A stretch of DNA of 62,331 nt from an uncultured Clostridium sp. (GCF_900769625.1 NZ_CAAGHK010000012.1:1-62331); one strand, 5' to 3'; numbered from the stretch's first letter, positions 43,988-53,790 are shown. Notes: generated by a model not told the origin, from the sequence alone. Translations and numbers: made by a program.

Positions 43988-45652
43988 TTGGGTTATACAG
44001 CATTATATAGAGAATGGAGACCAAAGACTTTTGATGATGTAGTTGGTCAGGAACATATTACTACGACATTAAAAAATGAAATTATAAATGATAGAATAGC
44101 GCATGCGTATCTTTTCTGTGGAACAAGAGGAACAGGAAAAACGTCTACAGCAAAAGTAATGGCAAAGGCTTTAAACTGCCTCAATCTTCAGGATGGTGAG
44201 CCATGTAATGAATGTGAAATGTGCAGAAAAATCAATGAAGGATTAGCGATAGATGTTACAGAACTTGATGCAGCATCGAATAACAAGGTTGAGGATATAA
44301 GAACTCTTATTGATGATACCAAATATCCGCCACAGGAAGCTAAACGTAAAGTCTATATACTAGATGAAGTTCATATGCTGAGCATTTCAGCAGTTAATGC
44401 ATTTTTAAAAACGTTAGAAGAACCTCCTGAAAATGTTATATTTATATTAGCAACAACAGATCCTCAGAAGCTTCCAATAACAATTCTTTCAAGATGTCAG
44501 AGATTTGACTTTAAGAGAATAAATCATAAAGAGATTTCAGCAAGATTAAGAAGAATTACTGAAGCTCAGAATGTTCATTGTGAGGATAAAAGTTTAGACC
44601 TTATTGCAAGAGTATGTGATGGTGCCATGAGAGATGCATTAAGTATTCTTGATCAGGCAATTGCAATGGGGGAAAATGAAATAAATTATGATGATCTTGT
44701 AAGCATTCTAGGACTTGTTACTAATGAATATCTTTTCGATATTACTAATTCTATAATAGAAAGAAATATTGAAAAATCTATGGTTATCGTAGATAAGCTA
44801 GTGTACTCAGGTAAGGATATGCAGCTGTTCATAAAAGATCTTATTGCGCACTTTAGAAATCTTCTAATGATTAAAGTTACGACAAATCCTGAAGAGGTAC
44901 TGGATATGTCTCTTGAAAATATTACGCTGGTAAGAGAACAGGGACGTAAAATAAGAGTAGAAGAAATAATGAGGGATATAAGAATTCTTCAGGAAGCAGA
45001 AGCTAACTCAAAGATGAGCAAACAGAGCAGATTATATCTGGAACTTTCAATAATAAAGATGTGTAAGATAGAATATGATACTTCTAATGAAGTAATTTTA
45101 TCAAGAATAAACAGATTAGAGGAAAATTTAAAATCTGGTAAGATTCAAATAGCTCAGAATGTTTCAGAGGAATTAAATGAAGCACATAGCAGGGTATCAG
45201 CAGGAACAGCATCAAGTTCAGTGCAAAAAACTTCTTCTGATAAAGTACATCATAAAGAAGCTCATATTAGTGAAGGTGTTAATGATAATGAAGGATTCAA
45301 TAAAGATTCAAAATTAACCCTTGATGATGTAGCGAGAGCATGGGCAGAAATACTTGAAATGTTTAAAGCAAAAAGAGCAATGATAGTTTATGCATCTTTA
45401 AAAACAGGAAAACCATATGCTTTTAAAAATGGGGTTCTTACAATTGGATTTAGTGAACTATATTCTCAAAGTAAACCGAGATTAGAAAATCCACAACATA
45501 AAGAAGCTGTAAATGAAGTATTTTCAAAAGTACTTCGTGAAAGAATAATAGTGAATTATACTGTTATCAAAGAAAAAGAGGATATTGTAAATAAGGAACA
45601 GATGTTGAAGGATAAAATCGATGGCATACCTTTCGAAGTTTATGATGAATAG
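43988..45652 (+). CDS. dnaX: DNA polymerase III subunits gamma and tau
   Basis: Clamp-loader ATPase of 554 aa. Walker A GTRGTGKT near residues 40-47, a four-cysteine zinc module (CLNLQDGEPCNECEMC), Walker B KVYILDEVHML and SRCQRFDF. The C-terminal region past residue 390 is variable and polymerase-binding. Start is TTG at 43988 behind GAGGTGAG. No slippery A-run frameshift site of the E. coli type stands out. First gene of the dnaX-ybaB-recR cluster. Confidence 0.96.
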   Translation: MGYTALYREWRPKTFDDVVGQEHITTTLKNEIINDRIAHAYLFCGTRGTGKTSTAKVMAKALNCLNLQDGEPCNECEMCRKINEGLAIDVTELDAASNNKVEDIRTLIDDTKYPPQEAKRKVYILDEVHMLSISAVNAFLKTLEEPPENVIFILATTDPQKLPITILSRCQRFDFKRINHKEISARLRRITEAQNVHCEDKSLDLIARVCDGAMRDALSILDQAIAMGENEINYDDLVSILGLVTNEYLFDITNSIIERNIEKSMVIVDKLVYSGKDMQLFIKDLIAHFRNLLMIKVTTNPEEVLDMSLENITLVREQGRKIRVEEIMRDIRILQEAEANSKMSKQSRLYLELSIIKMCKIEYDTSNEVILSRINRLEENLKSGKIQIAQNVSEELNEAHSRVSAGTASSSVQKTSSDKVHHKEAHISEGVNDNEGFNKDSKLTLDDVARAWAEILEMFKAKRAMIVYASLKTGKPYAFKNGVLTIGFSELYSQSKPRLENPQHKEAVNEVFSKVLRERIIVNYTVIKEKEDIVNKEQMLKDKIDGIPFEVYDE

Positions 45653-45767
45653 CAGTAATTTGTTAAAATATGAATAAATGAGACTATTATTAGTGTAACT
45701 TGTTTATTATTTCAAGATGTTTTATAATTAAAAAATGATATTTAAAGAATAAGAGGAGGATTTTTTT

Positions 45768-46106
45768 ATGGCAAGAGGTGGATTCCCAGGAGGTTTTGGG
45801 GGCGGAAACATGAACAATCTTATGAAACAGGCTCAAAAACTTCAAAAACAAATGGAAGATATGCAGAAGGAAATCGAAAGCAAAGAATTCGAAGCATCAG
45901 TAGGTGGCGGAGCTGTAGTAGTTAAAGTAAGTGGTAAGAAAGAAGTTACTTCTATAAACATTAAGCCAGAAGTTGTAGATCCAGATGATGTTGAAATGCT
46001 TGAAGATTTAGTTTTAACAGCTGTTAATGAAGCAATGAAAAAGGCAGATGAAGAAACTTCAAGTAAAATGGGTAAATTAACTGGTGGAATGGGTGGATTA
46101 TTCTAG
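45768..46106 (+). CDS. YbaB/EbfC nucleoid-associated protein
   Basis: A 112-aa DNA-binding protein. Gly-rich N terminus (MARGGFPGGFGGGNMNNLMKQAQKLQKQMEDMQKE), helix, then VKVSGKKEVTSINIKPEVVDPDDVEMLEDLVLTAVNEA and a Gly/Met tail. It is almost always placed between dnaX and recR, as here. GAGGAGG precedes the ATG. Confidence 0.96.
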   Translation: MARGGFPGGFGGGNMNNLMKQAQKLQKQMEDMQKEIESKEFEASVGGGAVVVKVSGKKEVTSINIKPEVVDPDDVEMLEDLVLTAVNEAMKKADEETSSKMGKLTGGMGGLF

Positions 46107-46129
46107 TCAGTTATAATTATTAAGATATG

Positions 46130-46173
46130 GCATACAGGAAAGTTGGATTATCCATCACCTTGTATGCTTTTTT
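46130..46173 (+). terminator. Terminator after ybaB
   Basis: GCATACAGG pairs with CCTTGTATGC and is followed by TTTTTT. It suggests recR also has its own promoter. Confidence 0.8.
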
Positions 46174-46357
46174 AAGCAAATAAATATTGATTTTTATATT
46201 TGTTTAAGCCATACATAATAGTTAGAACTTAAGAACTTAAGATTTGTAGATTTAAAGAATTTAAGTGACTCAATTAAGGATTAAGTATAATAGAGGATTG
46301 ATAAGATAAAAATAGACATTTAAGTAATGATGAGAGTAGAAGGAGATATTAGAAATT

Positions 46358-46957
46358 ATGATGGAATTTTATCCAGTAGCCATAGAAAAATTAATAGAGG
46401 AATTTGCAAAGCTGCCAAGCATAGGTAAAAAGACTGCTCAGAGACTGACTTTACATGTATTAAATCTTCCAGAAGATGAGGTCAGAGAATTTGCAAATGC
46501 TTTAGTTAAAGCAAGAGGTACAATAAAATACTGTTCAGTTTGTGGAAACTTTACAGATTCCGATCCATGTTCATTATGTTCGAATCCAAACAGGGATAAG
46601 GGAACAATTTGTGTTGTTGAACAGCCGAAAGATATTATGACAATGGAAAAAGTTAAAGAATACAATGGAGTTTACCATGTGCTTCATGGAAATATATCTC
46701 CAATGCAGGGCAGAGGACCACAGGATATAAGGATAAGAGAGCTTGTTGCTAGAATGAATACTGATGTAAAAGAAGTAATTTTAGCTACAAATCCTAATAT
46801 TGAGGGGGAAGCAACTGCTATGTACATCTCAAAGGTTTTAAAACCATTGGATGTAAAGGTAACTAGAATTGCAGCAGGTATACCAGTAGGCGGAGACCTT
46901 GAATATGCAGATGAAGTTACATTATCAAAGGCACTTGAAGGAAGAAAAGAAATATAA
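46358..46957 (+). CDS. recR: Recombination protein RecR
   Basis: A 199-aa recombination mediator acting with RecF/RecO. Helix-hairpin-helix (LPSIGKKTAQRLTLHVL, about 16-32), four-cysteine zinc finger CSVCGNFTDSDPCSLC near 55-70, and a Toprim domain (ICVVEQPKDIMTME; LATNPNIEGEATAMYI). AGAAGGAG precedes the ATG. Confidence 0.97.
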   Translation: MMEFYPVAIEKLIEEFAKLPSIGKKTAQRLTLHVLNLPEDEVREFANALVKARGTIKYCSVCGNFTDSDPCSLCSNPNRDKGTICVVEQPKDIMTMEKVKEYNGVYHVLHGNISPMQGRGPQDIRIRELVARMNTDVKEVILATNPNIEGEATAMYISKVLKPLDVKVTRIAAGIPVGGDLEYADEVTLSKALEGRKEI

Positions 46958-46962
46958 TAAAA

Positions 46963-46989
46963 GGAACCCAAAGTGGGAGTTTGGGTTCC
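46963..46989 (+). terminator. Hairpin after recR
   Basis: A 10-bp stem GGAACCCAAA / TTTGGGTTCC with a short loop and no T run. Confidence 0.6.
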
Positions 46990-47179
46990 TAAGAAAAAGG
47001 TGTTACATAGATGGGAGTTAGAAGTTTTTGTTTGACATGAGTGAAAAGCTTCTTATACCTTATTATATGGAATAAGAAATAAAGTGTTACAAAATAAATA
47101 ATAAAATTTTATTCCGATAAAGCATAATATTTCTAAAAATGGATAGTAATATAATAAGAACTTTTTTGGAGGGATTTAT

Positions 47180-47458
47180 GTGAACAGAAAAAAGATTCTG
47201 GGATATTTATTGGATAACACAGATTCGTCCCAATTTTATGAAAAGCTTCTTGATGAAATGGAAGAAGCAAAAAAAGAAATTAATGCAGCACGTAGTATGT
47301 TCGATAATGTTAGTGATGAGACACTTATAGAAGTTGCTATTTACTCAGAAAATGTTGCAAGAAAGAGATATGATTATTTATTATCAATAGCTCGATCTAT
47401 AAATCTTCATGTTGGATATGATTATATATATGAAAAAAACCTTAAGGTTGTTGAGTAA
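47180..47458 (+). CDS. YaaL-like (DUF2508) protein
   Basis: A 92-aa helical, mostly acidic cytoplasmic protein (LLDEMEEAKKEINAARSMFDNVSDETLIEVAIYSENVARKRYDYLL). It is recognised mainly by pattern and by position between recR and bofA, as in other Firmicutes. Start is GTG at 47180 behind GGAGGG; the overlapping ATG two bases earlier leads straight to TGA. Function unknown. Confidence 0.82.
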   Translation: MNRKKILGYLLDNTDSSQFYEKLLDEMEEAKKEINAARSMFDNVSDETLIEVAIYSENVARKRYDYLLSIARSINLHVGYDYIYEKNLKVVE

Positions 47459-47482
47459 ACACAGAGTATAGAGGAGTAAAGT

Positions 47483-47752
47483 ATGAATGAACAATATTTA
47501 TTATATGGATTGATTGGAATAGTAGTGCTATATATATGTATAAAACTGCTGAAATGGCCAATAAAGATACTTATTAATGGAATAATAGGAGTTGTTCTAT
47601 TATATGTAGTTAACATTATAACTTCTAATTTAGGTATGATAGGACTTCATACTAGTTTTACACTACCAATTAATCATGTTACAGCGTTAATTGCTGGATT
47701 TTTAGGAATACCAGGTGTTGTAGCTATTGCTTTAATTGTTTTGTTTTTATAA
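47483..47752 (+). CDS. bofA: Pro-sigma-K processing inhibitor BofA
   Basis: An 89-aa membrane protein with two N-terminal helices and the C-terminal INHVTALIAGFLGIPGVVAIALI motif diagnostic of BofA. In spore formers it holds the SpoIVFB protease inactive in the outer forespore membrane until sigma-K is needed. Its presence supports a sporulating host. It lies 24 bp after the yaaL-like gene. Confidence 0.92.
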   Translation: MNEQYLLYGLIGIVVLYICIKLLKWPIKILINGIIGVVLLYVVNIITSNLGMIGLHTSFTLPINHVTALIAGFLGIPGVVAIALIVLFL

Positions 47753-48030
47753 AAATGGATATTATTTATATAATAGCGCTTGCTTTAAAGCGGAATTTAT
47801 TTTGTCTTATTTTTATGCAGAGGTATATTGAAAAAGTTTACCTGAACATAATATTAGGGTTTATAAATTCTATGTTTTGGGATAAGTGCTTTTTTATATA
47901 AATTTTTCTAAATAAATATATTTATTTTGTTATATCAATAAATATATTATAATATGTAAAGTATAGGACTAAAGTATATAAATGTTTTACTTTATAGGAA
48001 ATAAGAATTAAGATAAAAAGGGGAAAAATA

Positions 48031-49389
48031 GTGGGGAAAACACAATTAAGTAAAGTGATTTTGATGACATTGATGGGTTTGACACTTTCTATACCTGCTT
48101 CTGCTGAATGGAAGAAGGAAAACGATAAATGGATTTGGACTGAAAATAATCAAAAGATTACTGGCTGGCAAAACATTAATAGCAAATGGTATCATTTTGA
48201 TGAAAATGGGTATATGAATACAGGCTGGCTTGAGGATAATAATCAATGGTATAGATTTAATGATGAAGGTGTTATGTCTATAAGTTGGCAGAATATAGAT
48301 AACAACTGGTATTATTTTAATGAATCTGGTGTTATGCAGTCTGGATGGTTTAAGGATAATGAAAAATGGTATCATACGTCTCTAAGTGGAATCATGGACA
48401 AGGGATGGAATGAGATTGATGGAGAATGGTACATGTTCAATGAAGATGGAAGCATGTGTACTGGCTGGATAAATGATAATGGAACATGGTATTATGCTGA
48501 TATGGGCGGTAGGCTTCAAAGAGGTGATATAAGTATTGAAGGAAAGACTTATAGTTTTGCTCAAAATGGTGCAATGTTAGGTGGAGAAAGCAGCAGTCAG
48601 CTTGAACAAGAATCTAATGAAAGTTCTGAGAAGATAGGATATGTAAATACTAATAGTGGCTTGCTTAATGTACGTACTGATTCTGATATAAATTCTTCTA
48701 TATTGCATAAACTGCCAAAGGGAGCTGAAGTTACGATTACTGGTGATATAAAGAATGGATTTTATCCTATAAATTTTAACAACAATACTGCATGGGTTAG
48801 TTCAGACTGGATAAGCTTTGAAAAGCCAGCAGGAATTCAACAGAATACTGTTATTGATGATAGTTTAAATGATAACGAAGATGGTAACAGTAAAGAAGGA
48901 AAGTTAGAAAATGAGACTGTTGATTTAAATGGAATAAGAACAACAGAGCCAAGTTTAAATGATATTCACTATTATTCTGATTCAAATATATTTTATAAAG
49001 TAAGATTATCGCCACCATTCTTTAATAGTGCTGGTCAAAAGATACGAGGAAACTGTACATGGTATGCATGGGGACGTGCATGGGAATTGACAGGAAAACA
49101 GCCAATTCAGGCAAACTTTATAGGAAATGCATATGAGTGGTGGAATGCAAATATTAAAAGTGGAAAATATGAATATGGCTCAGAACCAAGAGTGGGTTCT
49201 ATTGCTGTATGGAATTCAAGTCTCCCAGATTCAGGAGGTTGTGGACATGTTGCCGTTGTAGAAAAGATAGATAATGGCAAAATTTACATATCTGAATCTA
49301 TGTGGCATGGTGATTGCTTTAAATATCAGGAGATATATTCAACAGAATACTTATATGGATACATATATTTAGATAAGGAAAATTATTAG
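48031..49389 (+). CDS. Secreted cell-wall hydrolase with choline-binding-type repeats, SH3 and CHAP
   Basis: A 452-aa exported protein. Signal peptide 1-26 (VILMTLMGLTLSIPASA). Residues about 27-185 hold eight or so 20-residue cell-wall-binding repeats (TGWQNINSKWYHFDENGYM pattern). A bacterial SH3 domain follows (about 205-268, GLLNVRTDSDINSSILHKL), then a CHAP amidase/endopeptidase domain (about 325-450) with catalytic Cys in GNCTWYAWGRA and His in GCGHVAVVEKI. It likely cuts peptidoglycan stems during growth or sporulation. Start is GTG at 48031 behind AAAGGGG. Confidence 0.92.
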   Translation: MGKTQLSKVILMTLMGLTLSIPASAEWKKENDKWIWTENNQKITGWQNINSKWYHFDENGYMNTGWLEDNNQWYRFNDEGVMSISWQNIDNNWYYFNESGVMQSGWFKDNEKWYHTSLSGIMDKGWNEIDGEWYMFNEDGSMCTGWINDNGTWYYADMGGRLQRGDISIEGKTYSFAQNGAMLGGESSSQLEQESNESSEKIGYVNTNSGLLNVRTDSDINSSILHKLPKGAEVTITGDIKNGFYPINFNNNTAWVSSDWISFEKPAGIQQNTVIDDSLNDNEDGNSKEGKLENETVDLNGIRTTEPSLNDIHYYSDSNIFYKVRLSPPFFNSAGQKIRGNCTWYAWGRAWELTGKQPIQANFIGNAYEWWNANIKSGKYEYGSEPRVGSIAVWNSSLPDSGGCGHVAVVEKIDNGKIYISESMWHGDCFKYQEIYSTEYLYGYIYLDKENY

Positions 49390-49444
49390 TGAGTAAATTA
49401 TAAATAAGTAGAAGTATAAATGATTATTTAATACTTGTAAGAAA

Positions 49445-49487
49445 AGGTTGTTTTGAAATCATGATTTAAAACAATCTTTTTTTGTCA
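49445..49487 (+). terminator. Terminator after the CHAP protein gene
   Basis: AGGTTGTTTT...AAAACAATCT with inner AAATCATGATTT, followed by seven T. Confidence 0.88.
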
Positions 49488-49510
49488 GAAAAATTAAATA
49501 GATATATTAT

Positions 49511-49590
49511 GATTATCAATTGAGATTGGACAATTGATAATTAAGGATGAAATCCTTGCAGATTTCTTGTGAAAAGATAAAGGATTGAAG
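49511..49590. repeat. Dispersed hairpin repeat, copy 3
   Basis: A perfect 11-bp inverted repeat ATTATCAATTG / CAATTGATAAT is followed by TTAAGGATGAAATCCTTGCA and GATTTCTT. The inner core GAAATC-CTTGCA-GATTTC forms a hairpin. Its core differs from copy 4 (60466-60542) at only two of 28 positions. Confidence 0.6.
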
Positions 49591-49666
49591 TGATTTTAAT
49601 TTGACATTCATATTCTTTGAGTTAATATGTAATATAGCAGTATAATTTTAAGGAGTAGTGATAATT

Positions 49667-49849
49667 ATGGCAGCAGGTAATGGAGTAAACTGTGGTGATT
49701 GTATAGAACTAAAAAGAGGCAGATGTGAAGGGAAGGATTTAACATGCTTATGTTATAAATGTCCTAGAAAGCTGGCTCAATGTATGTGTGTAAAATATTG
49801 TAGAGAAACAGAATCGGTATTATATTTTGATGAAGACTATAATGATTAA
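49667..49849 (+). CDS. Cysteine-rich small protein
   Basis: A 60-aa protein with nine cysteines (CGDC, RC, CLC, KC, QCMC, YC) between residues 9 and 47, followed by an acidic tail ending DEDYND. No family is recognised. The cysteine spacing suggests metal binding or disulfides. The ATG at 49667 lies 11 bases after AAGGAG; an in-frame GTG at 49658 is too close to that site. It is followed by a small terminator-like hairpin near 49859-49894. Confidence 0.7.
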   Translation: MAAGNGVNCGDCIELKRGRCEGKDLTCLCYKCPRKLAQCMCVKYCRETESVLYFDEDYND

Positions 49850-50004
49850 GATTATTTAGAAGTGTAAGGAAGTAATTTCTTATGCTTTTTTTATTATAGG
49901 CGATGAGTTGATAAAATTTAGGACACTTTTATGTATAAAAATATTACTAAATAGAGAAAATATGTTATAATAACTATAAAATATAAAATTGGGGGGCAAT
50001 TTTC

Positions 50005-51087
50005 ATGTCAAGAGTATATAATTTTGCAGCAGGACCAGCTGTATTACCAGAAGAGGTTCTCAAAGAAGCAGCAGAAGAAATGTTAGATTATAAGGGGACT
50101 GGAATGTCAGTAATGGAAATGAGTCATCGTTCTAAGGCATTTGAAGAAATAATTGAAGATGCAGAAAAAGACTTAAGAGATTTAATGAATATTCCAGATA
50201 ATTATAAGGTGTTATTTCTTCAAGGTGGTGGATCAACACAGTTTGCAATGATTCCAATGAACTTAATGAAGAATAAAGTTGCAGATTACATTATTACAGG
50301 GCAATGGGCAAAAAAAGCAGCTGCAGAAGCTGAAAAATACGGAAAAGTAAATAGAATAGCTTCTTCAGCAGATAAGACATTTACTTATATTCCTGATTTA
50401 AAAGATTTAAAGATAAGTGATGATGCAGATTATGTATACATCTGCCATAATAATACTATCTATGGAACTACATATCACGATCTTCCTGATACAAAAGGAA
50501 AGATTTTAGTTGCGGATATGTCATCTGATATATTATCAGAGCCAGTAGATGTTACTAAGTATGGGTTAATCTTTGCAGGAGTTCAAAAAAATATTGGACC
50601 AGCTGGTACAGTTGTTGTAATTATTCGTGAAGATTTAATTACAGAAGATGTACTTGAAGGTACTCCAACTATGCTTACTTACAAGACACATGCAGATGCG
50701 AAGTCTTTATACAATACTCCACCAGCTTACGGTATTTATATCTGTGGTAAAGTATTCAAACACCTTAAAAAATTAGGTGGACTTGAAGTTATGAAGAAGA
50801 GAAATGAAGAAAAAGCTAAAATTCTTTATGATTTCTTAGATCAAAGCGAATTATTCAAGGGAACAGTTGTAAAAGAAGATCGTTCATTAATGAATGTTCC
50901 ATTTGTAACTGGAGACAAGGACTTAGATGCTAAATTTGTAGCAGAAGCGAAGAAAGCTAGAATTGAAAATATTAAAGGACACAGAACTGTTGGTGGTATG
51001 AGAGCAAGTATCTACAATGCTATGCCAATAGAAGGTGTTAAATATTTAGTTGAATTTATGAAAAAATTTGAAGATGAAAATAAATAA
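50005..51087 (+). CDS. serC: Phosphoserine aminotransferase
   Basis: A 360-aa PLP enzyme converting 3-phosphohydroxypyruvate and glutamate to phosphoserine. N-terminal YNFAAGPAVLPEEVL, substrate Arg region SHRS, and the PLP lysine in GVQKNIGPAG near residue 195. Length is standard. It opens the serC-serA serine-synthesis pair; no serB follows here. Confidence 0.96.
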   Translation: MSRVYNFAAGPAVLPEEVLKEAAEEMLDYKGTGMSVMEMSHRSKAFEEIIEDAEKDLRDLMNIPDNYKVLFLQGGGSTQFAMIPMNLMKNKVADYIITGQWAKKAAAEAEKYGKVNRIASSADKTFTYIPDLKDLKISDDADYVYICHNNTIYGTTYHDLPDTKGKILVADMSSDILSEPVDVTKYGLIFAGVQKNIGPAGTVVVIIREDLITEDVLEGTPTMLTYKTHADAKSLYNTPPAYGIYICGKVFKHLKKLGGLEVMKKRNEEKAKILYDFLDQSELFKGTVVKEDRSLMNVPFVTGDKDLDAKFVAEAKKARIENIKGHRTVGGMRASIYNAMPIEGVKYLVEFMKKFEDENK

Positions 51088-51112
51088 TAAGTTTAAAATA
51101 CCAGCGTTAAAC

Positions 51113-51149
51113 TATCCACACATCTTAGTTAAGCATTGATGTGTGGATA
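51113..51149 (+). terminator. Hairpin between serC and serA
   Basis: A perfect 12-bp stem TATCCACACATC / GATGTGTGGATA without T run. It may be a weak terminator or an RNA-stability element. Confidence 0.55.
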
Positions 51150-51362
51150 AAGATAAAATTATTTTTTATCTATAATTCAGATTAATTCTGTTGGATATAA
51201 AAATATTAGTTACAATGAAGTAGAAAAAACTCTGCTAGTTTGTTTGCTAATGGAGTTATTTCATTGTTTGGGGAACTTTTATATAGAAAAAATTAAAATA
51301 TATTACTTGAATTTATCACAATGTGGTAATAAGCATAACAATATTGAGGGGGATTTATAAAA

Positions 51363-52271
51363 ATGGTTAGAGTATTAACAAACGATGGTTTACAAGCTGC
51401 ATCTATTGAAGCACTAAGAGCTTTAGGTGTAGAAGTTGTTAACGAACATATTGAACAGGATGTATTAGGAGAAAAATTAAAGGACTTTGATGCAGTAGTT
51501 ATTAGATCAGCAACAAAGCTTACTGCTGATGTTTTTAATGCAGAAAAAGGCGGTAATTTAAAATTAGCTATTAGAGCAGGTGTTGGTGTTGATAACATAG
51601 ATATACAAGCTGGTAACGAAGTAGGGGTAACTACAAAGAATACACCATCAGCAAGCTCAGATTCAGTTGCAGAACTTGCTTTAGCTCATATGTTTTCATT
51701 AGCAAGATTTGTTGGAATAGCTAATGTAACAATGAGAAATGGTGAATGGAATAAAAAGAAATATCAAGGAAGTGAAATTGCTGGCAAGACTTTAGGTATC
51801 GTTGGTATGGGTAGAATTGGACAATCTTTAGCAAGAAAAGCTGCAGCTTTAGGAATGAAAGTTGTTTATACTGATTTATTTGGTAAGAATGATTCATTAT
51901 CATATGAATTTTTATCACTAGAAGATGTATTAAAGACTTCAGATTATGTTTCACTTCATGTTCCATATGATAAAAATGCTGGTTCATTAATTGGAAAGAA
52001 AGAATTAGCTTTAATGAAAAATACTGCATTCTTAATTGACTGTGCAAGAGGGAAGGTTGTTGAAGAAGCAGCATTAGAAGAAGCGCTTGATAATGGCGTA
52101 ATAGCAGGAGCAGGACTTGATGTTTTCGAAGAAGAACCAACAAAGAACACTTCATTAGTTAATCATGTAAATGTAAGCGTAACTCCTCACATTGGAGCTG
52201 CTACTAATGAAGCACAAACAAGAATAGGCGAAGAAGTAGTATCAATAATAAAAGAATTCTTCAACCTATAA
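51363..52271 (+). CDS. serA: D-3-phosphoglycerate dehydrogenase, short form
   Basis: A 302-aa NAD-dependent oxidoreductase, the first step of serine synthesis. NAD motif GMGRIGQSLARKA near residue 149, catalytic Arg in DCARGKVV, Glu in DVFEEEP and His in TPHIGAAT near residue 275. The C-terminal ACT regulatory domain of longer SerA proteins is missing, so classic serine feedback inhibition through that domain is not expected. GGGGG precedes the ATG. Confidence 0.95.
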   Translation: MVRVLTNDGLQAASIEALRALGVEVVNEHIEQDVLGEKLKDFDAVVIRSATKLTADVFNAEKGGNLKLAIRAGVGVDNIDIQAGNEVGVTTKNTPSASSDSVAELALAHMFSLARFVGIANVTMRNGEWNKKKYQGSEIAGKTLGIVGMGRIGQSLARKAAALGMKVVYTDLFGKNDSLSYEFLSLEDVLKTSDYVSLHVPYDKNAGSLIGKKELALMKNTAFLIDCARGKVVEEAALEEALDNGVIAGAGLDVFEEEPTKNTSLVNHVNVSVTPHIGAATNEAQTRIGEEVVSIIKEFFNL

Positions 52272-52288
52272 TTTAAAGTCAATATGTT

Positions 52289-52336
52289 AAGCTCAGCTTC
52301 AGCATGCTTATTGTAAAGCATGTTCTGCTGAGTTTT
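52289..52336 (+). terminator. Terminator after serA
   Basis: CTCAGC and GCATGC segments pair with GCATG and GCTGAG, followed by TTTT. Confidence 0.75.
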
Positions 52337-52417
52337 AATCCAATTTGAAAACAAATGTAAGATGAAAAGATACATATTGTAATGTGTCAATTGATTTGCA
52401 TATTGAATATATATATA

Positions 52418-52461
52418 GTGACAGTTAATTACCTTTTGTAATGGTATAGGTGTCACTTTTT
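52418..52461 (+). terminator. Second terminator-like hairpin before the DUF1015 gene
   Basis: AGTGACA pairs with TGTCACT over an inner TTACC/GGTA stem and is followed by TTTTT. Two hairpins in the 262-bp gap could mean an attenuated leader for the next gene. Confidence 0.65.
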
Positions 52462-52533
52462 AGTATGAAAATAGATTATTAGAAACTTTATATATTAGTT
52501 CAGTTAAATATATTTAAAATAGGAGGAATCTCA

Positions 52534-53790
52534 ATGGCAACAATTAGACCCTTTAAGGGCATAAGACCTGTTAAGGAACTAGCTTCAAAGATAGCAGCAC
52601 TGCCTTATGATGTTATGAATAGTGAAGAAGCACGAGAAATGGTTGTAGGTAATCCGTATTCATTTCTTCATGTTGATAGAGCTGAAATTGATTTAGATCC
52701 TTCAATTGATGTACATGATAAGAAGGTTTATGAAAAAGCAAGAGAAAATCTTGATAGGATGATTACAGATGGGCAGTATATTCAGGATGAAGAGGCATGT
52801 TTATATATTTATAGACAGATAATGAATGGAAGAGCTCAGACTGGTATTGTTTTTTGTGCTTCAATAGATGATTATATGAATAATGTCATCAAAAAACATG
52901 AATTTACAAGAGCAGATAAAGAACAGGATAGAATTAATCATGTTGATTACTGTGATGCAAATACAGGACCAATTTTCCTTACTTATAAGGAAGAACAGAT
53001 AGCATCTGAAATAATTGAGGCGTGGATTGAAAATGAAAGTAAGAGAAAGCCTGTCTATAATTTTGTAGCTGAAGATGGAATACAGCATATTGTATGGGTA
53101 ATTGATAATGATATAATCGTAAATGAATTAATTGATTTATTTAAAGAAGTAGATTATCTATATATTGCAGATGGACATCATAGATCAGCATCAGCAGTAA
53201 AGGTTGGTCTAAAAAGAAGAGCAGAACATCCTGATTATACTGGAGATGAAGAATTCAATTATTTCTTAGCTGTTGCGTTTCCAGATAATGATTTAATGGT
53301 TATGGATTATAACAGAGTAGTTAAAGACTTAAATGGAATGACAAAAGAAGAGTTCTTAGATAAGTTAGACGAAAAGTTTGTTATAACAAAATCTGAAAGC
53401 AATGCACCAGTAAAACCTTATAAAAAGCATACTTTTGGAATGGATATCGAAAATGAATGGTATATGCTTGAAGCAAGACCAGGAATATTTGATAAAGATG
53501 ATCCAATAGATCAGCTTGATGTTGCAATTCTTCAAAACAATGTATTAACTCCTATTTTAGGGATTGAAGATGTCAGAACATCAGATAGAATAGATTTTAT
53601 CGGTGGAATAAGAGGAATTAAAGAACTTGAAAAGAGAGTAAATTCAGATATGAAGATTGCCTTTTCAATGTATCCAACAGAAGTTCATGATATTATGGAT
53701 GTTGCTGATATTGGAGAAGTAATGCCTCCTAAGTCAACTTGGTTTGAACCAAAACTTAGAAGTGGATTATTTATTCATAAATTAAGCTGA
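52534..53790 (+). CDS. DUF1015 family protein
   Basis: A 418-aa soluble protein that starts ATIRPFKGIRPVKELASKIAALPYDVMN, the DUF1015 hallmark, with a conserved YIADGHHRSASA near residue 208 that looks like an active or metal site. Activity is not established. It often sits beside serC/serA in clostridia, as here, which hints at a link to serine or phosphoserine metabolism; that is inference. AGGAGG precedes the ATG. Confidence 0.9.
   Translation: MATIRPFKGIRPVKELASKIAALPYDVMNSEEAREMVVGNPYSFLHVDRAEIDLDPSIDVHDKKVYEKARENLDRMITDGQYIQDEEACLYIYRQIMNGRAQTGIVFCASIDDYMNNVIKKHEFTRADKEQDRINHVDYCDANTGPIFLTYKEEQIASEIIEAWIENESKRKPVYNFVAEDGIQHIVWVIDNDIIVNELIDLFKEVDYLYIADGHHRSASAVKVGLKRRAEHPDYTGDEEFNYFLAVAFPDNDLMVMDYNRVVKDLNGMTKEEFLDKLDEKFVITKSESNAPVKPYKKHTFGMDIENEWYMLEARPGIFDKDDPIDQLDVAILQNNVLTPILGIEDVRTSDRIDFIGGIRGIKELEKRVNSDMKIAFSMYPTEVHDIMDVADIGEVMPPKSTWFEPKLRSGLFIHKLS

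Noticed and set aside
51088..51362. Possible T-box or serine riboswitch before serA
   Set aside because: No T-box sequence, specifier stem or known aptamer is visible; only one hairpin is seen.
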